Assembly: GCA_037903475.1 (NCBI GenBank)
Contig: JBAJFG010000549.1
Location: 2,356,001 to 2,420,000, forward strand
Source of the DNA: Ancylostoma caninum
Lineage: Eukaryota > Nematoda > Chromadorea > Rhabditida > Ancylostomatidae
DNA length: 64,000 bases
Reading direction: 5' to 3'
Shown: piece by piece, positions 34,104 through 46,000 of the stretch
How positions within the stretch are numbered: position 1 is the stretch's first letter
How the letters are laid out: each line of letters begins with the position of its first letter
The notes under the pieces: model-generated
Database searches by the model: none
The model's input: the letters and a program-made list of their open reading frames with translations, nothing else
What the model was told of the DNA's origin: nothing
Made by a program: the position numbers and the translations under genes

Positions 34104-34149
34104 TATGTATGAAACTGAAAGTTTAAGTGTGTGTTCCGTATAGAGATTT

Positions 34150-34790
34150 CGGAGGAACATTAACCGATCCGGACCAAATTCTGGAGGTAGACCCTCCACG
34201 AGCCGGCCGAGGTTATAGGATACTTTGCACCTGGGACTATCGGTTAGTTTATCGATCATATCGACTTTATTGATTTTTCGCTCTTCTTGACCAGGAACTC
34301 GCGAGAACATGCCTACGGGGTATCTCAATACGCCGAACACGAATATGACAACCATTTTGCGCCAAATTACCAATTTATTGACTTTATTGATGTTTCTCTT
34401 TTCTTGATCAAGGGATGATAAAGACATGTCTGCTGGGGTATCTCAATACGCTAAACACGAATATGACAACGATTTTGCGCCAAATCGTCGATTTATTGAT
34501 TTTATTGATTTTTCGGCATTCTTGCGAACGGGTTGGTAAAAACGTGCCTTCTGGGATTTTCTGAAACGCTGAACGTGGGTAAGACAAGCATTTTAGAAAG
34601 ATTTATTCACCAGTCAAGCACGTTCACCCCATTTTTTGAGGGAACGGGGAGGAGTGAAGAGGGGTCACTTAAGCTGATCACCAAATGATGAACATTTTGA
34701 GAGAATTTTTTGGTTCAACAAGTGTTGACATCAGGTTCAAATTGCCGGGAGATATTGAACACCCGAGCGAAGCCGGGTACGGCAGCTAGT
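34150..34790 (+). mobile_element. Helitron-like sequence with internal tandem units
   Basis: Three units of roughly 110 bases repeat TTATTGATTTTATTGATTTT, then GGGGTATCTCAATACGC, then AACACGAATATGACAAC. The block ends CGAGCGAAGCCGGGTACGGC followed by AGCTAGT, which resembles the hairpin plus CTAG terminus of non-autonomous Helitrons (CTRR, inserted before T). The 5' TC end is not identified. Related units occur in inverse orientation at 48820-49600. Confidence 0.55.
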
Positions 34791-35004
34791 TAGTGATAAC
34801 ACACTGCAATCACACTGCAGTGCGGGTCTCTCGCCCAGTGAGGGCCGTATCGAAGCCTAGCAGCACGAATGCCGCAAGATGGTACACGGGGGTAATGATA
34901 GGTGAATAATATGCTACTTGTGCGCTTTTGTTCACCTCACGACCACCTCCTACGTTGCGATTCTTCAATTAATTTGTGCTAAGGTAAGCCTCACGGTCCT
35001 CCTG

Positions 35005-35355
35005 TAGGCCTATGACATACTTCACAGCGATGTTGTCGTAGTGACCGTTCGAACAACACTTTTTGTACAACACTTCTTATGCCAGTATGCTATTTCGTGG
35101 GGATCGTGTAATAATATGTTGAAATTCCTAAAAATTTTTCTCATCATTTTCTTCATTTCTTCACAGCATACGCTGTGGCTGCGATCGCTCACCACCAAAA
35201 CGTTTCGCACAACTGCTCCTATGTTGGCACGCTATTCTGTGCGGACTCTGTGATAAGATATGAGAGCTCATGGAATGGAGTGCTTGTATAGAGGTTGTTC
35301 TGCGGAAATCTCTTAATGGTGAATGACGGCGGCGATAGCGTAGCATGCCATAAAC
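35005..35355. mobile_element. Foldback family with CACAGCG..CGCTGTG ends, copy 1
   Basis: The ends resemble CATACTTCACAGCGAyGTyGTCG and its complement, and the body contains AACTGCTCCTATGTTGGCACG. Related copies are at 35880-36095 and 55425-55640. Confidence 0.6.
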
Positions 35356-35439
35356 CTAACATTTTGTTTTCTCCATTTCAATTCTTTTTTTTTTTTCACC
35401 GCGATGATGTCGCTGTGAATAGAAAGCCATAGAACTCAG

Positions 35440-35775
35440 AGTACCCTCAGACTTCGCCAGTTCAAGATGAATAGAAATGAACCGCCGATATAAGAGATAC
35501 GGATCGTGGAAATGATATGTATCGATTGCCACGTTAAATCGCCAAGGATCGCTGCCAGACGGAGCTCATCCCCCATACTCTCGAAGATGTGCCCAAAATG
35601 AACTGGCAATGTGAGTGATAGCGACAGTGAAAACGATGCCTATCGATCGCCATGCCCTATTGATTATCATCCTTCTTACGTCTGGGGTCTCCTCATCCAC
35701 TTTATCCATGCGGCGATGTGGCCGGCGGTCGCGGCGATCGCGACGTGTGCAAGAGACTGGCGAAGTCTGGGGATA
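35440..35775. repeat. Dispersed repeat R1, copy 3
   Basis: Third copy of the 28810-29095 and 29225-29600 repeat in the same orientation, again beginning at CTTCGCCAGTTCAAGATGAA and ending in GCGATCGCGACG. Confidence 0.7.
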
Positions 35776-35879
35776 CTCTTATATGTATACCGATCCTAAT
35801 TTCTTCATTTTATCCACTACAACATGCAGAAAGTGGTGACCATTTCCTCTCATTGCTCCACGGTTGATCGGTTGCATAA

Positions 35880-36095
35880 AGCTACTCTTAGGCCCATGGC
35901 ATACTTCACAGCGACACCGTCGCGGTGAAGAAAATGAATGCAAATGATGAGAACAAAATGTTACGAGTTCTCATATCTTATCAGACAGTTTGCATGGAAT
36001 ACCGTGGTAGCATAGGAGTCACTGTGAGTAAACCTGTGGTGGTGAAAAGTCGCAGCGACAGCGTCGCTGTGTAGTATGCCCTATGCCTTAACCAT
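35880..36095. mobile_element. Foldback family with CACAGCG..CGCTGTG ends, copy 2
   Basis: GGCATACTTCACAGCGAC near 35898 pairs with GTCGCTGTGTAGTATGCC near 36070. The most compact copy of the family, about 200 bases. Confidence 0.7.
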
Positions 36096-36839
36096 TTCGA
36101 CAATCCGAAAGCCACAGCTGCTCCAGGGCGCGATGTGGACGGGTTTACTCGTGTGCAAGAAAAAGGCAACTTTGAAAGCATGGAATGCAATGCAACATTT
36201 TTCTTCGTTTTTCCATAATGTTGGTAGGACATAAAGTTAAGTTGATCTGGATGTGAATCAATGCGATTAAGGTAGCATTAATTAACAGAAGTGTAAGTAA
36301 AGCATCAGCCGAACAGCTAGACTGCTCTAGTATAAATCGCTTCTGTTTAATAGAAGGAAACCGAAGCAGAGGTTATTGCGAACAGAGTGAGCTGCAGGGG
36401 CGGTCCTTTTTTGAATTCCACATCTTCTGCAAAGAAGAAGATGAACAGGAATATGAGAAATTCTCTGATCTTCAAAATTATTCAGGAATTGTCTGCGAAA
36501 GACTGTTAGGGTGTTTGCAAGTCAGTTACCGTTTCTCGTACATCTATCAGTTTTCTTGAGTGGCGGTTTAATGGAGCAGCTACTCGCCTTTAATTAACTG
36601 AACAGTCGTCGTTGTCATAAGAATCATTACACGCAAAAAAGACTACAGAACCGCAACTGCGAAAGCGACAAGGAACGTATGACGTAGCCCCTGAAACTCA
36701 CTGATAGCTGCTAACGTAGAACACTGTGAGCAATGAATGGTTCAATGAAAATGAACCTAACCCATTTCAAATTCGTCCCGAATCATCGTATCTTATTTTA
36801 ACCCGTTTGAACTGGTCGACTGGTCCATGGACACGGAAC
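36096..36839. other. Intergenic, no feature recognised
   Basis: No repeats with partners in the window and no coding similarity were found. Confidence 0.35.
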
Positions 36840-37550
36840 AACTCAGGAAACTTAAGAACCGTGTTTTGCATGAGATTGAAAGATGCAAATCACACGATTA
36901 AGTCATGCGCGCTTTTAATCAATAGTTCTATACCAACAGTGGTCAAATCTACGCAAAACCCAAGAATACTCATTCATAACCCACGCATATCCATGCAGAA
37001 CCGATGTATGCGTCCCCAAAAATCCGATGCAGATTCGATACAGAACACACGGAAGACCCATGCATACCAGTGGCGGACGCAGGGGGGGGGGCGCGCCCCC
37101 CCCCGAGAATGGGTCGCCAAATTTTCGAAATTACTTTACAATACAAATAAAAATCTTGTGTTAGTTTATTTTTAATTGTTTATTTTTATTATTATTTTTA
37201 ATATATTTTTTATTTATTGTTTATTATTATAATTAATATTATTATTAATTTTATTTTCCGTCTGGGTCCCCAAAACGGCGGAGACCCCACTTTTCTTCCC
37301 ACGCCCCCCCCCCCTCCCGCCCACTTTCTGCGTCCGCCACTGATGCATACCCATGCTAAACCCTTGCAAAGCCCATGCAAAAGTCATGCATATCCATGAG
37401 TGTGTATGGCTTTTGCATGGATTGACTATTGCTGGTATAGAACTATTGATTGGAAAAACCGTGTTTTGCATGACCACGCATGTCCTAATCATGGAATTTG
37501 CATCTTCCAATCTTACACAAAACACGGTTTTTAAGTTTCCCGAGAAATGA
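36840..37550. mobile_element. Foldback element split by a hAT-type MITE
   Basis: GGAAACTTAAGAACCGTGTT at the left is matched by AACACGGTTTTTAAGTTTCC at the right, and AATCAATAGTTCTATACCA pairs with TGGTATAGAACTATTGATT inside. The MITE at 37068-37342 interrupts it; without the insert the foldback would be about 430 bases. Confidence 0.8.
37068..37342. mobile_element. hAT-type MITE, full-length copy with clear target duplication
   Basis: The 275-bp element has CAGTGGCGGACGCAG ends and an exact 8-bp duplication ATGCATAC at 37060-37067 and 37343-37350. It is nearly identical to 7014-7291 in reverse orientation. It sits inside the foldback at 36840-37550. Confidence 0.92.
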
Positions 37551-38333
37551 GGTAACAACAAACGGGAAGATATCCGATTGCATGATATGTGATGGAAAAT
37601 TTGCGAGCAAGGCTGATATTAGAAGAAAACTGGAAGTCTAGCGCTCACCAGGCGAGCAGACTGATAGAATTTACGCAACTCACGAAGAGAACTTCGTATT
37701 TAAGCTCAGTTAATGAGTGTGAAACTTTCGCCCAAACATGATCTGGCTGCCCCACCCCACCCACTTTTTGGCGCCGCATACATACATAGTTGCGCTAGGC
37801 TAGCCTAGTGTTATTAACTCTATCAGGGAAGTTTCAGATACACGTAGGTTCGATAGTCGTAAGATGAGGATCAAAGAAGGAACGTTGCCTATGCCAAAAA
37901 GAAGGTTGTTCTTCAACCACAGCTTTGATGAAGCTGAGACAGGTTAGAAGAGTGAAGTTTGACGAGAGATGGCATCAACATGGTTTCTAGCAGTCCCACA
38001 TTGCTCCCAAAAAAAAAAAAAGAGGCAAAAAGGCTGTTCAAGGCGGAAACGTGATAGCTAAGATATGCACCATTGAATGAGCGGAATTCCGGTTTCCGGA
38101 GGTCGGAAGTTCCTGGATTCTTGCCTCATGCGGACTTCTGACTTCTAGATTTCTGGACGATTGGCAGTCGTTGGGTCTCGCCAACTCAGACGTGCTGTAT
38201 TTTCGCCAATCAGACTTTTCCCAGCTTCCGACTTCCGATTTCCGGTCTCATGCAGTACTTCCGCTCATCCCTGATATGCACCATCTCCCTGCTTTGGTGT
38301 TGCGAGCCAGCACTGTCTCGACTCGATTTTCGC
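37551..38333. other. Intergenic, no gene recognised
   Basis: The stretch 38080-38260 contains short inverted words around TTCCGACTTCC/GGAAGT, possibly an old foldback. Otherwise featureless. Confidence 0.35.
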
Positions 38334-38337
38334 TTAA

Positions 38338-38735
38338 AGGCAGTGTGTCACCTCGTTTCCATGTCTGAGCTTTTACCAGATTCTGAGTCTCCTCAACGCG
38401 CTGAATCCAACGGTATACCTAAAATATTACAAAAAGATCATTAAACCCTATTTTTAAACGTTTTTCGGGACGGGATTTGTAACAGTTTATCGAGCCGAGT
38501 GGACGCGTGAAGCCCACGTCTAGACGCGTTGGCTAACGCCGCAGACGTGGCCGGCTGCCAGCACTCTCACGGACCGCTCCGCCCAAGTGGTCCGTGAACT
38601 GCACATTCGGACCCTCAGAGAATGGGGTTTTCGTCATTTTTAAGAGCTTTGACGTACATCTTTGGAATTAGCGTGACGAGGAGGTCTAAAATCTGTTGGT
38701 GTTTTCAGCTCACGAAACGAGGTGACACACTTCCT
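38338..38735. mobile_element. TTAA-flanked foldback, GTGTGTCACCTCG family, copy 1
   Basis: AGGCAGTGTGTCACCTCGTT at the left end is matched by AACGAGGTGACACACTTCCT at the right, each touching a TTAA (38334-38337 and 38736-38739). TTAA target duplication points to a piggyBac-type MITE. Related to 53629-54113. Confidence 0.8.
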
Positions 38736-38739
38736 TTAA

Positions 38740-39533
38740 TATTTTGGCATCTTCACAGAACTGCGTCTTGCGCAGTTGTCACTGTATTTCTAAATGGCAT
38801 ACAATGGCCATAATAAGCATATGTATTATGCCTGTAGGATGTGATAACAGAGGACCTATAAAAGCAAGGAAATGCAAAGAGAAGAGAAAAAGGTGCTCCT
38901 CATAGCCTTAGAACCGGGTTGCTCCTTCAACCCGCCACGGCTGCAATCCCGTATTTTTGTTCCTTTCATCATGCACTGTGTGTTTAGTGGACTATAGTCG
39001 CTCAGCTATACCAGCATCACCAGAAGACGTTAATGAGTTTTATAACTACTGCGAAAACACTAAAGTTCAGAAAATTCCGAAAACTGTTCATATTTTGCAT
39101 GTGAATAGAATATCTTCTGAGAATCACAATGCAGATATATTGCAATTCTCAGCTTGTGTACATCATACTGTTGCAAAATATTCATTGAAAAATCGCTAGT
39201 CGTTGCTGATGCACGCATTACGAGTGAGAAGCTGATCCATCTTCGTTGCCGCTTTCTGAAATACAACTATATGAAAGAAAATTATAGTAAGATACTGTCG
39301 ACAGCGTTCCTGACTTGTTTTTCTCCGTGCGGATGTTACCCTACTGTTCCTTGGCGATACATTTGGCGAGTTCGTTTGGCAACTTAATCTTTCATTAAAT
39401 AAAGCGCCGTACGTGGGCTAAAGCGTCGGGCATATTCGTTCCGAATGAAAAATTCTCATAGACCTCTTCCTCGACTGCAAATTCGGAGTAACTTTTAAGG
39501 AGTCTAAACTCTGCATGAGTTCTTTCAAAGGCA
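38740..39533. other. Intergenic, no gene recognised
   Basis: A plus-strand open frame of 80 codons at 38957-39199 (SPEDVNEFYNYCENTKVQKI) has protein-like composition but no recognised family or splice-supported extension. Confidence 0.3.
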
Positions 39534-39995
39534 GCAGGAGATGAAATTCTCGTCTCTGAGCTGAGCTGCGGGTGGTGAAGTACAGACTCAGCACATTATA
39601 AATGTGAAACGAACACAGACAATGATGGCTTACCTGCAGAGAAAATGGAACATTCGTCACGAACACGCCTGGCCGTGTTCGTGACACGGACGAGTTTTCC
39701 CCGGCGCGAAAGCCATTGCGGCGCGTGGTTTTGGCCGAGTCCCGCATGAAACCCCGTGAATTGAATGCATTTCGTTTTCCCTTTGCGCCAAACCACGCAC
39801 CGCAATGGCTTTTGCGCCGGGGAAAACTCGTCCGCGCGCGAACACGGCCAGGCGTGTTCGCGACGAATGTTCCATTTTCTTTGCAGGTAAGCCATCATTG
39901 TCTGTGTTCGTTTCACATTTATGACGTGCTGAGTCTGTACTTCACCACCCACAGCTCAGCTCGGAGTCGAGGATTTCAGCTCCTGCTGCCTTTAA
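39534..39995. mobile_element. TTAA-type foldback, GGCAGCAGGAG family, copy 1
   Basis: Inverted arms of about 200 bases (AAAGGCAGCAGGAG at the left, CTCCTGCTGCCTTT at the right) contain ACGCCTGGCCGTGTTCG and CGAGTTTTCCCCGGCGC motifs in both arms. The right flank is TTAA; the left is TTCA, so the site has mutated. The long frames on both strands are caused by the symmetry. A second copy is at 61922-62385. Confidence 0.85.
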
Positions 39996-40299
39996 TCCCT
40001 CCCCACTACTTAAAATTCTATTTCGAAGTTTCGAGACCCCGAGAGCCGAGACACGGGCTCCTCATGTCAGCTGAATGTGATGCTTTCGTTCCGCATGGTT
40101 CATGCCCTTTTTGTGGTTTCTCGCTCCTTTTTGACGCGTAACGGCCTCTCCTATCTAGTTATCTCATGCGCCGAAACCTGTAAAAGAGTTCTTTGTAGAA
40201 AATCCGTAGAGATTACTTCTTTGTGGATTCTTTTTCCAAATTTTTAACAACCATTTCACATATCTCTTTACAACGCGAAAAGCTGCTTATGAGCGCTAT

Positions 40300-40690
40300 C
40301 TACGATGTACTCGATGATTCTCTAGAATATCTGAAAGTCTTGCCATCTTGTGTCTTCCCATCAAACTGTATATCGAGCTCACGATCCGACAAGACAAATA
40401 ATGTGCGCAAAGGTTCGAGAGCTCCACAAATCTGCACTGTTTCAGAGGGGTTTCGTTCTAATCTTGCTCTGAGAACGGCGTCGATACCTGTTATTTTGTC
40501 AACGAAATGGACGTTCACGAACTCCATTCGAGTTTGTGACATCGCGCTTTTTCGAATTCCACACTATTTTCCTTACTTCTGCTTTCTGCGCTTCATGACC
40601 AGGAGGTCAGGAACATGGCTCCCAACCACTGTCGCGATATGGTCAATGAACTTAGACGTCAACTATGTCTTCACATCAGCAAGAACCCAC
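40300..40690 (-). pseudogene. Coding-like minus-strand stretch, family unknown
   Basis: A frame from 40542 to 40300 reads MSQTRMEFVNVHFVDKITGI, then contains LFVLSDRELDIQFDGKTQDG before a stop. The same frame extended upstream gives KFIDHIATVVGSHVPDLLVM but is broken by stops near a possible donor (GTAAGG). The composition looks like a real protein. No family was recognised, and an old transposon gene is as likely as a host gene. Confidence 0.3.
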
Positions 40691-41288
40691 TCTTTATCAT
40701 AGGAAGTTCACTAACATTTCGCGACAAATGTGAGCGACACTGTCACCACATTTTGGCAGTGAGAGTTCACAACATCGAGGGGGGGCTAACCACCTGAGCA
40801 ATCTGGATCGATCGATGGCTAAGTCTGCAGCTAAGGATGAAATGAGCGTGTTATCCCACAGAATCACTATCTTATCGCTAACCCGTAAAGTCTGTAAAAT
40901 GCATCGCCAACAGATTCTCCCTCCTTTTTTGCTGCCAAACAGAATTTTGTTCCATTCTCTCGGGAAATGTATTGCAATGCAAAATCTTATCCCGTAAAAT
41001 GTAGTGGCAAACACATTCTCTCGCCAAATGTATCGCCGATGAACATCAGAGTAAGTTCACTTAACAAGTAACATTACTGAAAACTCGTTGTATCAATCAG
41101 GGTCAATCTCAAACTATGATACCATGAGCATGTTCCATAGAGGTAATTACATATTTTTGCATGAATAGCCCGACCTCCACCTGTTCAACCTTTATTGTCG
41201 TTGACTATTCCTGTTTCAACTCCTTGACCCTCAGGTTTTTTTTCATATGTTATTAATGAAGCACGCCTATGCGCGTAATGAATAGATA

Positions 41289-41487
41289 CAGGAAGCTCCA
41301 GATGTCCGCAGTCAAGAGGGCGTGGCCACGGCGCGGCTCCTTGATCAGACACAGGCGCTCTCTATGCTGCCTCTGGCTTCTCTGACTCTGCAGAGAACCG
41401 GTGGCAGCACGCAGAGCGCCTGTGTCTCTGCCTAAAGCCGCGTCGTCTCCACGCCCCTCTTGACTGCGGACATTTGGAGCTTCCTGT
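41289..41487. mobile_element. Foldback MITE, about 200 bp
   Basis: GGAAGCTCCAGATGTCCGCA pairs with TGCGGACATTTGGAGCTTCC after allowing one mismatch, followed inward by GTCAAGAGGGCGTGG against CCACGCCCCTCTTGAC. The centre carries CACAGGCGCTCT and its complement. Confidence 0.85.
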
Positions 41488-41534
41488 AAATAACACCTCA
41501 TGTTAAATTACTTGTCGCCCATTTATCGAACAAT

Positions 41535-42025
41535 GGGCTTTAAGGGCATCGCCCCACCTCGGAATCGTTTTTGAGATTTCCGCGTGAAAAGAATATCCAC
41601 TCCTTGCTGAGCACAACGATACATGGATTCGGTTCAAAATGCAAAAAAAAGAAAACAGTTTTCAAAGCCCAGTTATTGAGGAGTCTGAGGGCAGAGCACG
41701 TACGTGATCATAGGGTTTCTCATGTATTCCATTGCTCATCACGCATGGGGCGCAGTTTTTATTCGGATAGGGCGTGAATGAGGATTTCTCACGAGGACTA
41801 CGAATTTCTCCAGAAGTTACGCTCTCGGGAGTGGATTATGCCGACACTGTTTCGGGCATACCCCTCGGCTCCGCCCACGGGCTCAAGAATTAGGGCTTGA
41901 AAACGGGCTTTCTCGGTAGTTTCTCCCGCAATCACATAAGCCATTGTTAACAGCAACTACTGGAGATTCTTTCCATGCGAAAATCTCAAAAAGAATTCAA
42001 AGGTGGGTGCCTTCAAGAGGTTTGG
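41535..42025. mobile_element. Imperfect foldback, about 490 bp
   Basis: GGGCATCGCCCCACCT..TTTTTGAGATTT at the left is matched by AAATCTCAAAAAGAATTC..AGGTGGGTGCC at the right. The inner part is no longer symmetrical. Confidence 0.55.
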
Positions 42026-42372
42026 CACTTTGAAGGAGATCACTTTCTTTTCCATTTGTATATAATGACTAGATAAATAAAGATGATGTAACGAATTAGT
42101 ATGGCTGTATAAAGCCATCCATGCCTCAAAAATCAACACAACTACTGAAGTTCATTTTCCTTGACGAAAATGGTACACGTAGTACCAAACCTATTCGAAA
42201 ATTAGCACTGCATACAACATATACATCGCCGAGCTAGGTTTGCATAGTGTTTTTCAAGCAAATCTCTGGTGAAACTCAACGTTGTGAAGGATTAATTTTA
42301 TGGTGAAGGTGGCTAACCAACAGATAGTCTTATTAAGTTTAAGCAGAAAACTGAAAGGAACATCTCAGAAAA

Positions 42373-42446
42373 CACTAAAATGCCTTATACCTTGTCCTGA
42401 ACACTATAAGATAGTGTTCAGGACAAGGAATTAAGCATTTTAGTTT
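42373..42446. repeat. Near-perfect hairpin with 3-base loop
   Basis: The 18-bp core 42390-42407 pairs exactly with 42411-42428 around loop AAG. The stem continues outward imperfectly for about 15 more bases (ACTAAAATGCCTTAT against ATTAAGCATTTTAGT). It is 0.6 kb beyond the stop codon of B2. Confidence 0.8.
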
Positions 42447-43025
42447 AGATCAGGCACAGATGTAGAGAGTGCATTTGTGCACAATGATGAAATTTTTGTC
42501 AAAGTAGTCGAGGACGGGGAAGTAGCCATCTCAGGAGAATCTTTAAACTACCACGTAGTCATCTGCGCACTTACCGTGGGCGACCAGACTGAAGGTCGCA
42601 GGATGACCCTATGGCTGTTCTAAAGTACGGTTGGGATCGCTAGTAGTGTTTTGAGGACAAAAAAAAGATGTTTAGTTCCTTCTTCATCTGGGTAGCTCAT
42701 GCAGTTTTTATTTTTTGTAAAACTCTCAAAAATGATTTCTGAGGCGACACTATATATTTGTGTAGAGCATAATTCCTCTCCTGGAAGTTTTCTCAGTGCA
42801 TAATCAGATGATGTTAGCAGTACATAGCCTGTGCGGCTTGTTCAAAAATCTGCATAGTATCTTGTGGGTGACTAGCGTTTCTTGCTCGTTCAGGAGAACG
42901 ATGATTTTTGGCCCTGTCATTTTGTCATTTTGACTGCACATCGGTTAGTTTGAGTGTATGTCTCTGCCGCAATCTCTCCGTCTACCTTTTTGCCTTTTTT
43001 GCCAAATCTCTGTCTCTCCGGCTTT
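42447..43025. other. 3' flank of B2, no feature recognised
   Basis: The B2 stop codon is at 43026. I did not find a clear AATAAA polyadenylation signal on the minus strand close to it. Confidence 0.3.
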
Positions 43026-46000
43026 CTACCCTAATTGTGTAATAAGATAATTTCCGGTCAAAAATTGCAATTCCTGGGGCTTCGCAAGAAAAACTATGTA
43101 AGGTTTCAGCTCTGAATCCTGGGAGCTATGAAATAACTGCTTTAGAATGTGAGTGAGCAAGAGAAGTAAAACTTACATAAACGTCTTGCGGAAACTGATC
43201 CCCGACGTTATTTATCATGAACGCATCAGGATCACCGAAATTCTTGTAGTAATCGTCTCGTCCTGCATTGAGAACTCCAAAAACTCTGACTTGGATGCCC
43301 TCCCTCCTTACCTGAAAGTACTCTGAGTGCGCAGTCATGTTAATCTACAGTTTACGTCAATCCCAGTGGCCCATCTGCGGCCTCGAGAAGGACGCTTCGC
43401 AACCGCGACGCGCGCGCCATAACCGATGTCTTGTGCTGCTGACATGCTATTTCTAGCAGCTTTTCTACCCCATTTTGAGACGTTCGACCAAATCTTAAGA
43501 AAAGTGCTTAAAAGTAGCATTCTGGCGGCAGACGATACCGATCGAGGGAATCGCGACGCGGTTGAGCGGCGTCCTTCTCGAGGCCGCGAATGGGCCACCG
43601 CCATTGATGATGATCGAACCACTTTAGTTAAGAGAAGCTCATTGTTGTGGTGCAGGGGAAGGGGGATGGGGGGGGGGGATGCGGGCGGCTATAACAAAAA
43701 AATTCCCGTGACATCATCACGAAAGGCGTCACTTGACGTCAAAATTGTCTATTAAGCAGAACACAATCACCTACGATTAGACTAAATATGCGAGGAACTA
43801 TTTCCGGGTACTAAGAACTGGCTGATTTAGATCCTGAAACCTTGAAGAGCTTCAATGTCCAGGGGTGACTTGTGCAGTGGATGGAATTTCTGAAAACTTG
43901 CACCCACGCCCACTTCATGTGTCAAATCAGCCCTAATTAGATGGTCATTGCTTTACTCTTATTAGGAATTCAAGCAGATCACATGTTCTAGTCCCAAAAA
44001 TTCACTGAAAACAGGCCATTTAAATTCTCTAGCTGCACATCTATTATGTAGTTGTTCACGTTTTGTTTACTTTGGGTCTTACTTTTTCGAGTATTTCCAC
44101 GGTTTTTTCTGTATCATACTGCTTTCCAGCAACCACAAGAATCAATAGCTTTTTGTTATTAGCGAGAGGCTGCAATGAAAAACCTCAGCGATTAAATAAA
44201 TGCAGAGAAATAAATTGTAAAATTCACAGTCAAGTGCTTGAGTGCAATATCGACGGCTGTGGACATACTACCGCCCTTCCCTGTGGGATGTCTCAGACTG
44301 TCCTTCCACGATTGAATTTCTTTGTTTCTGCAAACAATATCAGCGTACACAAGAAGGCGTTCATTTTTCACAACTAATACGGTTGAGCGTACACAATTGC
44401 TTCGAAATCAGAGTCCATTTTATAAGCAACATTGCGCCGATAGTGTAGCCTTCTCTGATCTCCGAAAACGAATACGCTAACTCGAGATTTGTGCATTGCG
44501 AACGTGAGAAGAAAGTTCTTGTACAGTTTCTCATACATGTTCTAAAGAGAGAATATTAGGCATTGCAACGGATATTGGCAGAAAATTAGCGTTTAACCCT
44601 TTGACTGCCGGCAAAATGGAAGCAAAATACAGGCTTTCCAGAAATGTTTCACTTGGTGACCTCCAGTGCCGGACGCAGGAGCTGCTATCCAGGAGAGGGG
44701 AAGCGGTGGGGTTTAGGAAAAAAGTGGCAACTCCGCCACTCCGTGGGCCCAGTTGTAATAATGAAGCTACTAAAGATGATAAATAATGATAAATGATTAA
44801 TAATAAGTATTTTAAAACTAATAATAAAAACAAACAATTGAAAATAAGCTTATACAATATTTTAATCTATTTTATAAAGCAATTTCAAAAATTCTAACAA
44901 ATTCTATGCTCATTATGGTTCCTTAAAGGCAGTGTCTCAGCTCAGGTTCGAATCCGAGCATTTGGTATGAGAATAATCTAGGGAAGGTGCTGATTACAAT
45001 GGTGTAGGTATCCCCACTCAAAAGTGCAAAAAACCCCCTTCTTTAACGGTTTCTTTTTGGAGCAAACTTCCAGCCGCCGCATCGAAAGCTCGTCCACACG
45101 GCGACGCGCAGCTATCGATCAGCGCCACTCCATGCCACTTCACGCCAGAAGCCACCGTCTCCCTGACTGACATTATTAAAATCCACTGTATGCGCGGGCG
45201 TTGCTGGAACCCGGCCGGCCCGGTTCCCTCCTGGCGTGGAGAAAATGGCTTCTTTCCACGCACTGTTTGCCTAGTTCCGTCGCAGAAATACCAAAATCAA
45301 TAATCCTGCCTAAACTTTGTGAGAGTTACTCGATGCGCAGATCACGAAAATCATAATCATTTTGTAAAAAGAGGCCATTCTGTAAAGTCACAGTAGGGTC
45401 GCTGTTACAGAAAGGTCAAATAGACCCAATATTTCAAAGAATTTTGTGAGGTCTGGTTTCTACCAAATAGCTATCGCAACCCTACAAATAGGGGGTTGCG
45501 GTTCAAAATGAATATAATTTTCGTTATCTGCGCATCAAATAACCCCCCTAGCCAAAGAATTGTCGAGAACAGCGACTTTGATGTTTTGAGGCAGAACTAG
45601 TCGTACAATGCCTAGAAGTTGAGTACTAATGAGTGGTCGAAGAATACAAGGGTAGAATAATAGACTACTAGTAAAAACAAACCATTGTCTCCGCAAAAAG
45701 AGGGATTCGGGCCAGTTGGATTCCCTTAACGTGCGCGCATACGATGGATTTTAATAATGGCAGTCAGGGAGACAGTGGCTTCTGGCGTGGAGTGGCATGG
45801 AGTGGCGCCGATCGATAGCGGCGCGTCGCCGTGTGGACGAACTTTCGATGCGGCGGCTGGAAGTTTGCTCCAAAAAGAAACCGTTAAAGAAGGGGGTTTT
45901 TGCACTTTTGAGTCGGGATACCTACACCATTGTAATCAGCACCTTCCCTAGATTCTTCTTATACCAAATGCTCGGATTCGAACATGAGCTGAGACACTGC

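Noticed and set aside
39596..40141. Frames of 72-141 codons on both strands, repeated at 61889-62433
   Set aside because: They lie in the inverted arms of a TTAA-type foldback and mirror each other.
43335..43755. Frames of 95-109 codons on both strands
   Set aside because: They sit within a foldback MITE in B2 intron 4 and on its flanks.
44940..44960. GGTTCGAATCCGAGC as a tRNA T-arm
   Set aside because: The same sequence occurs inverted in the other arm of the 44927-46002 foldback and there is no tRNA body.
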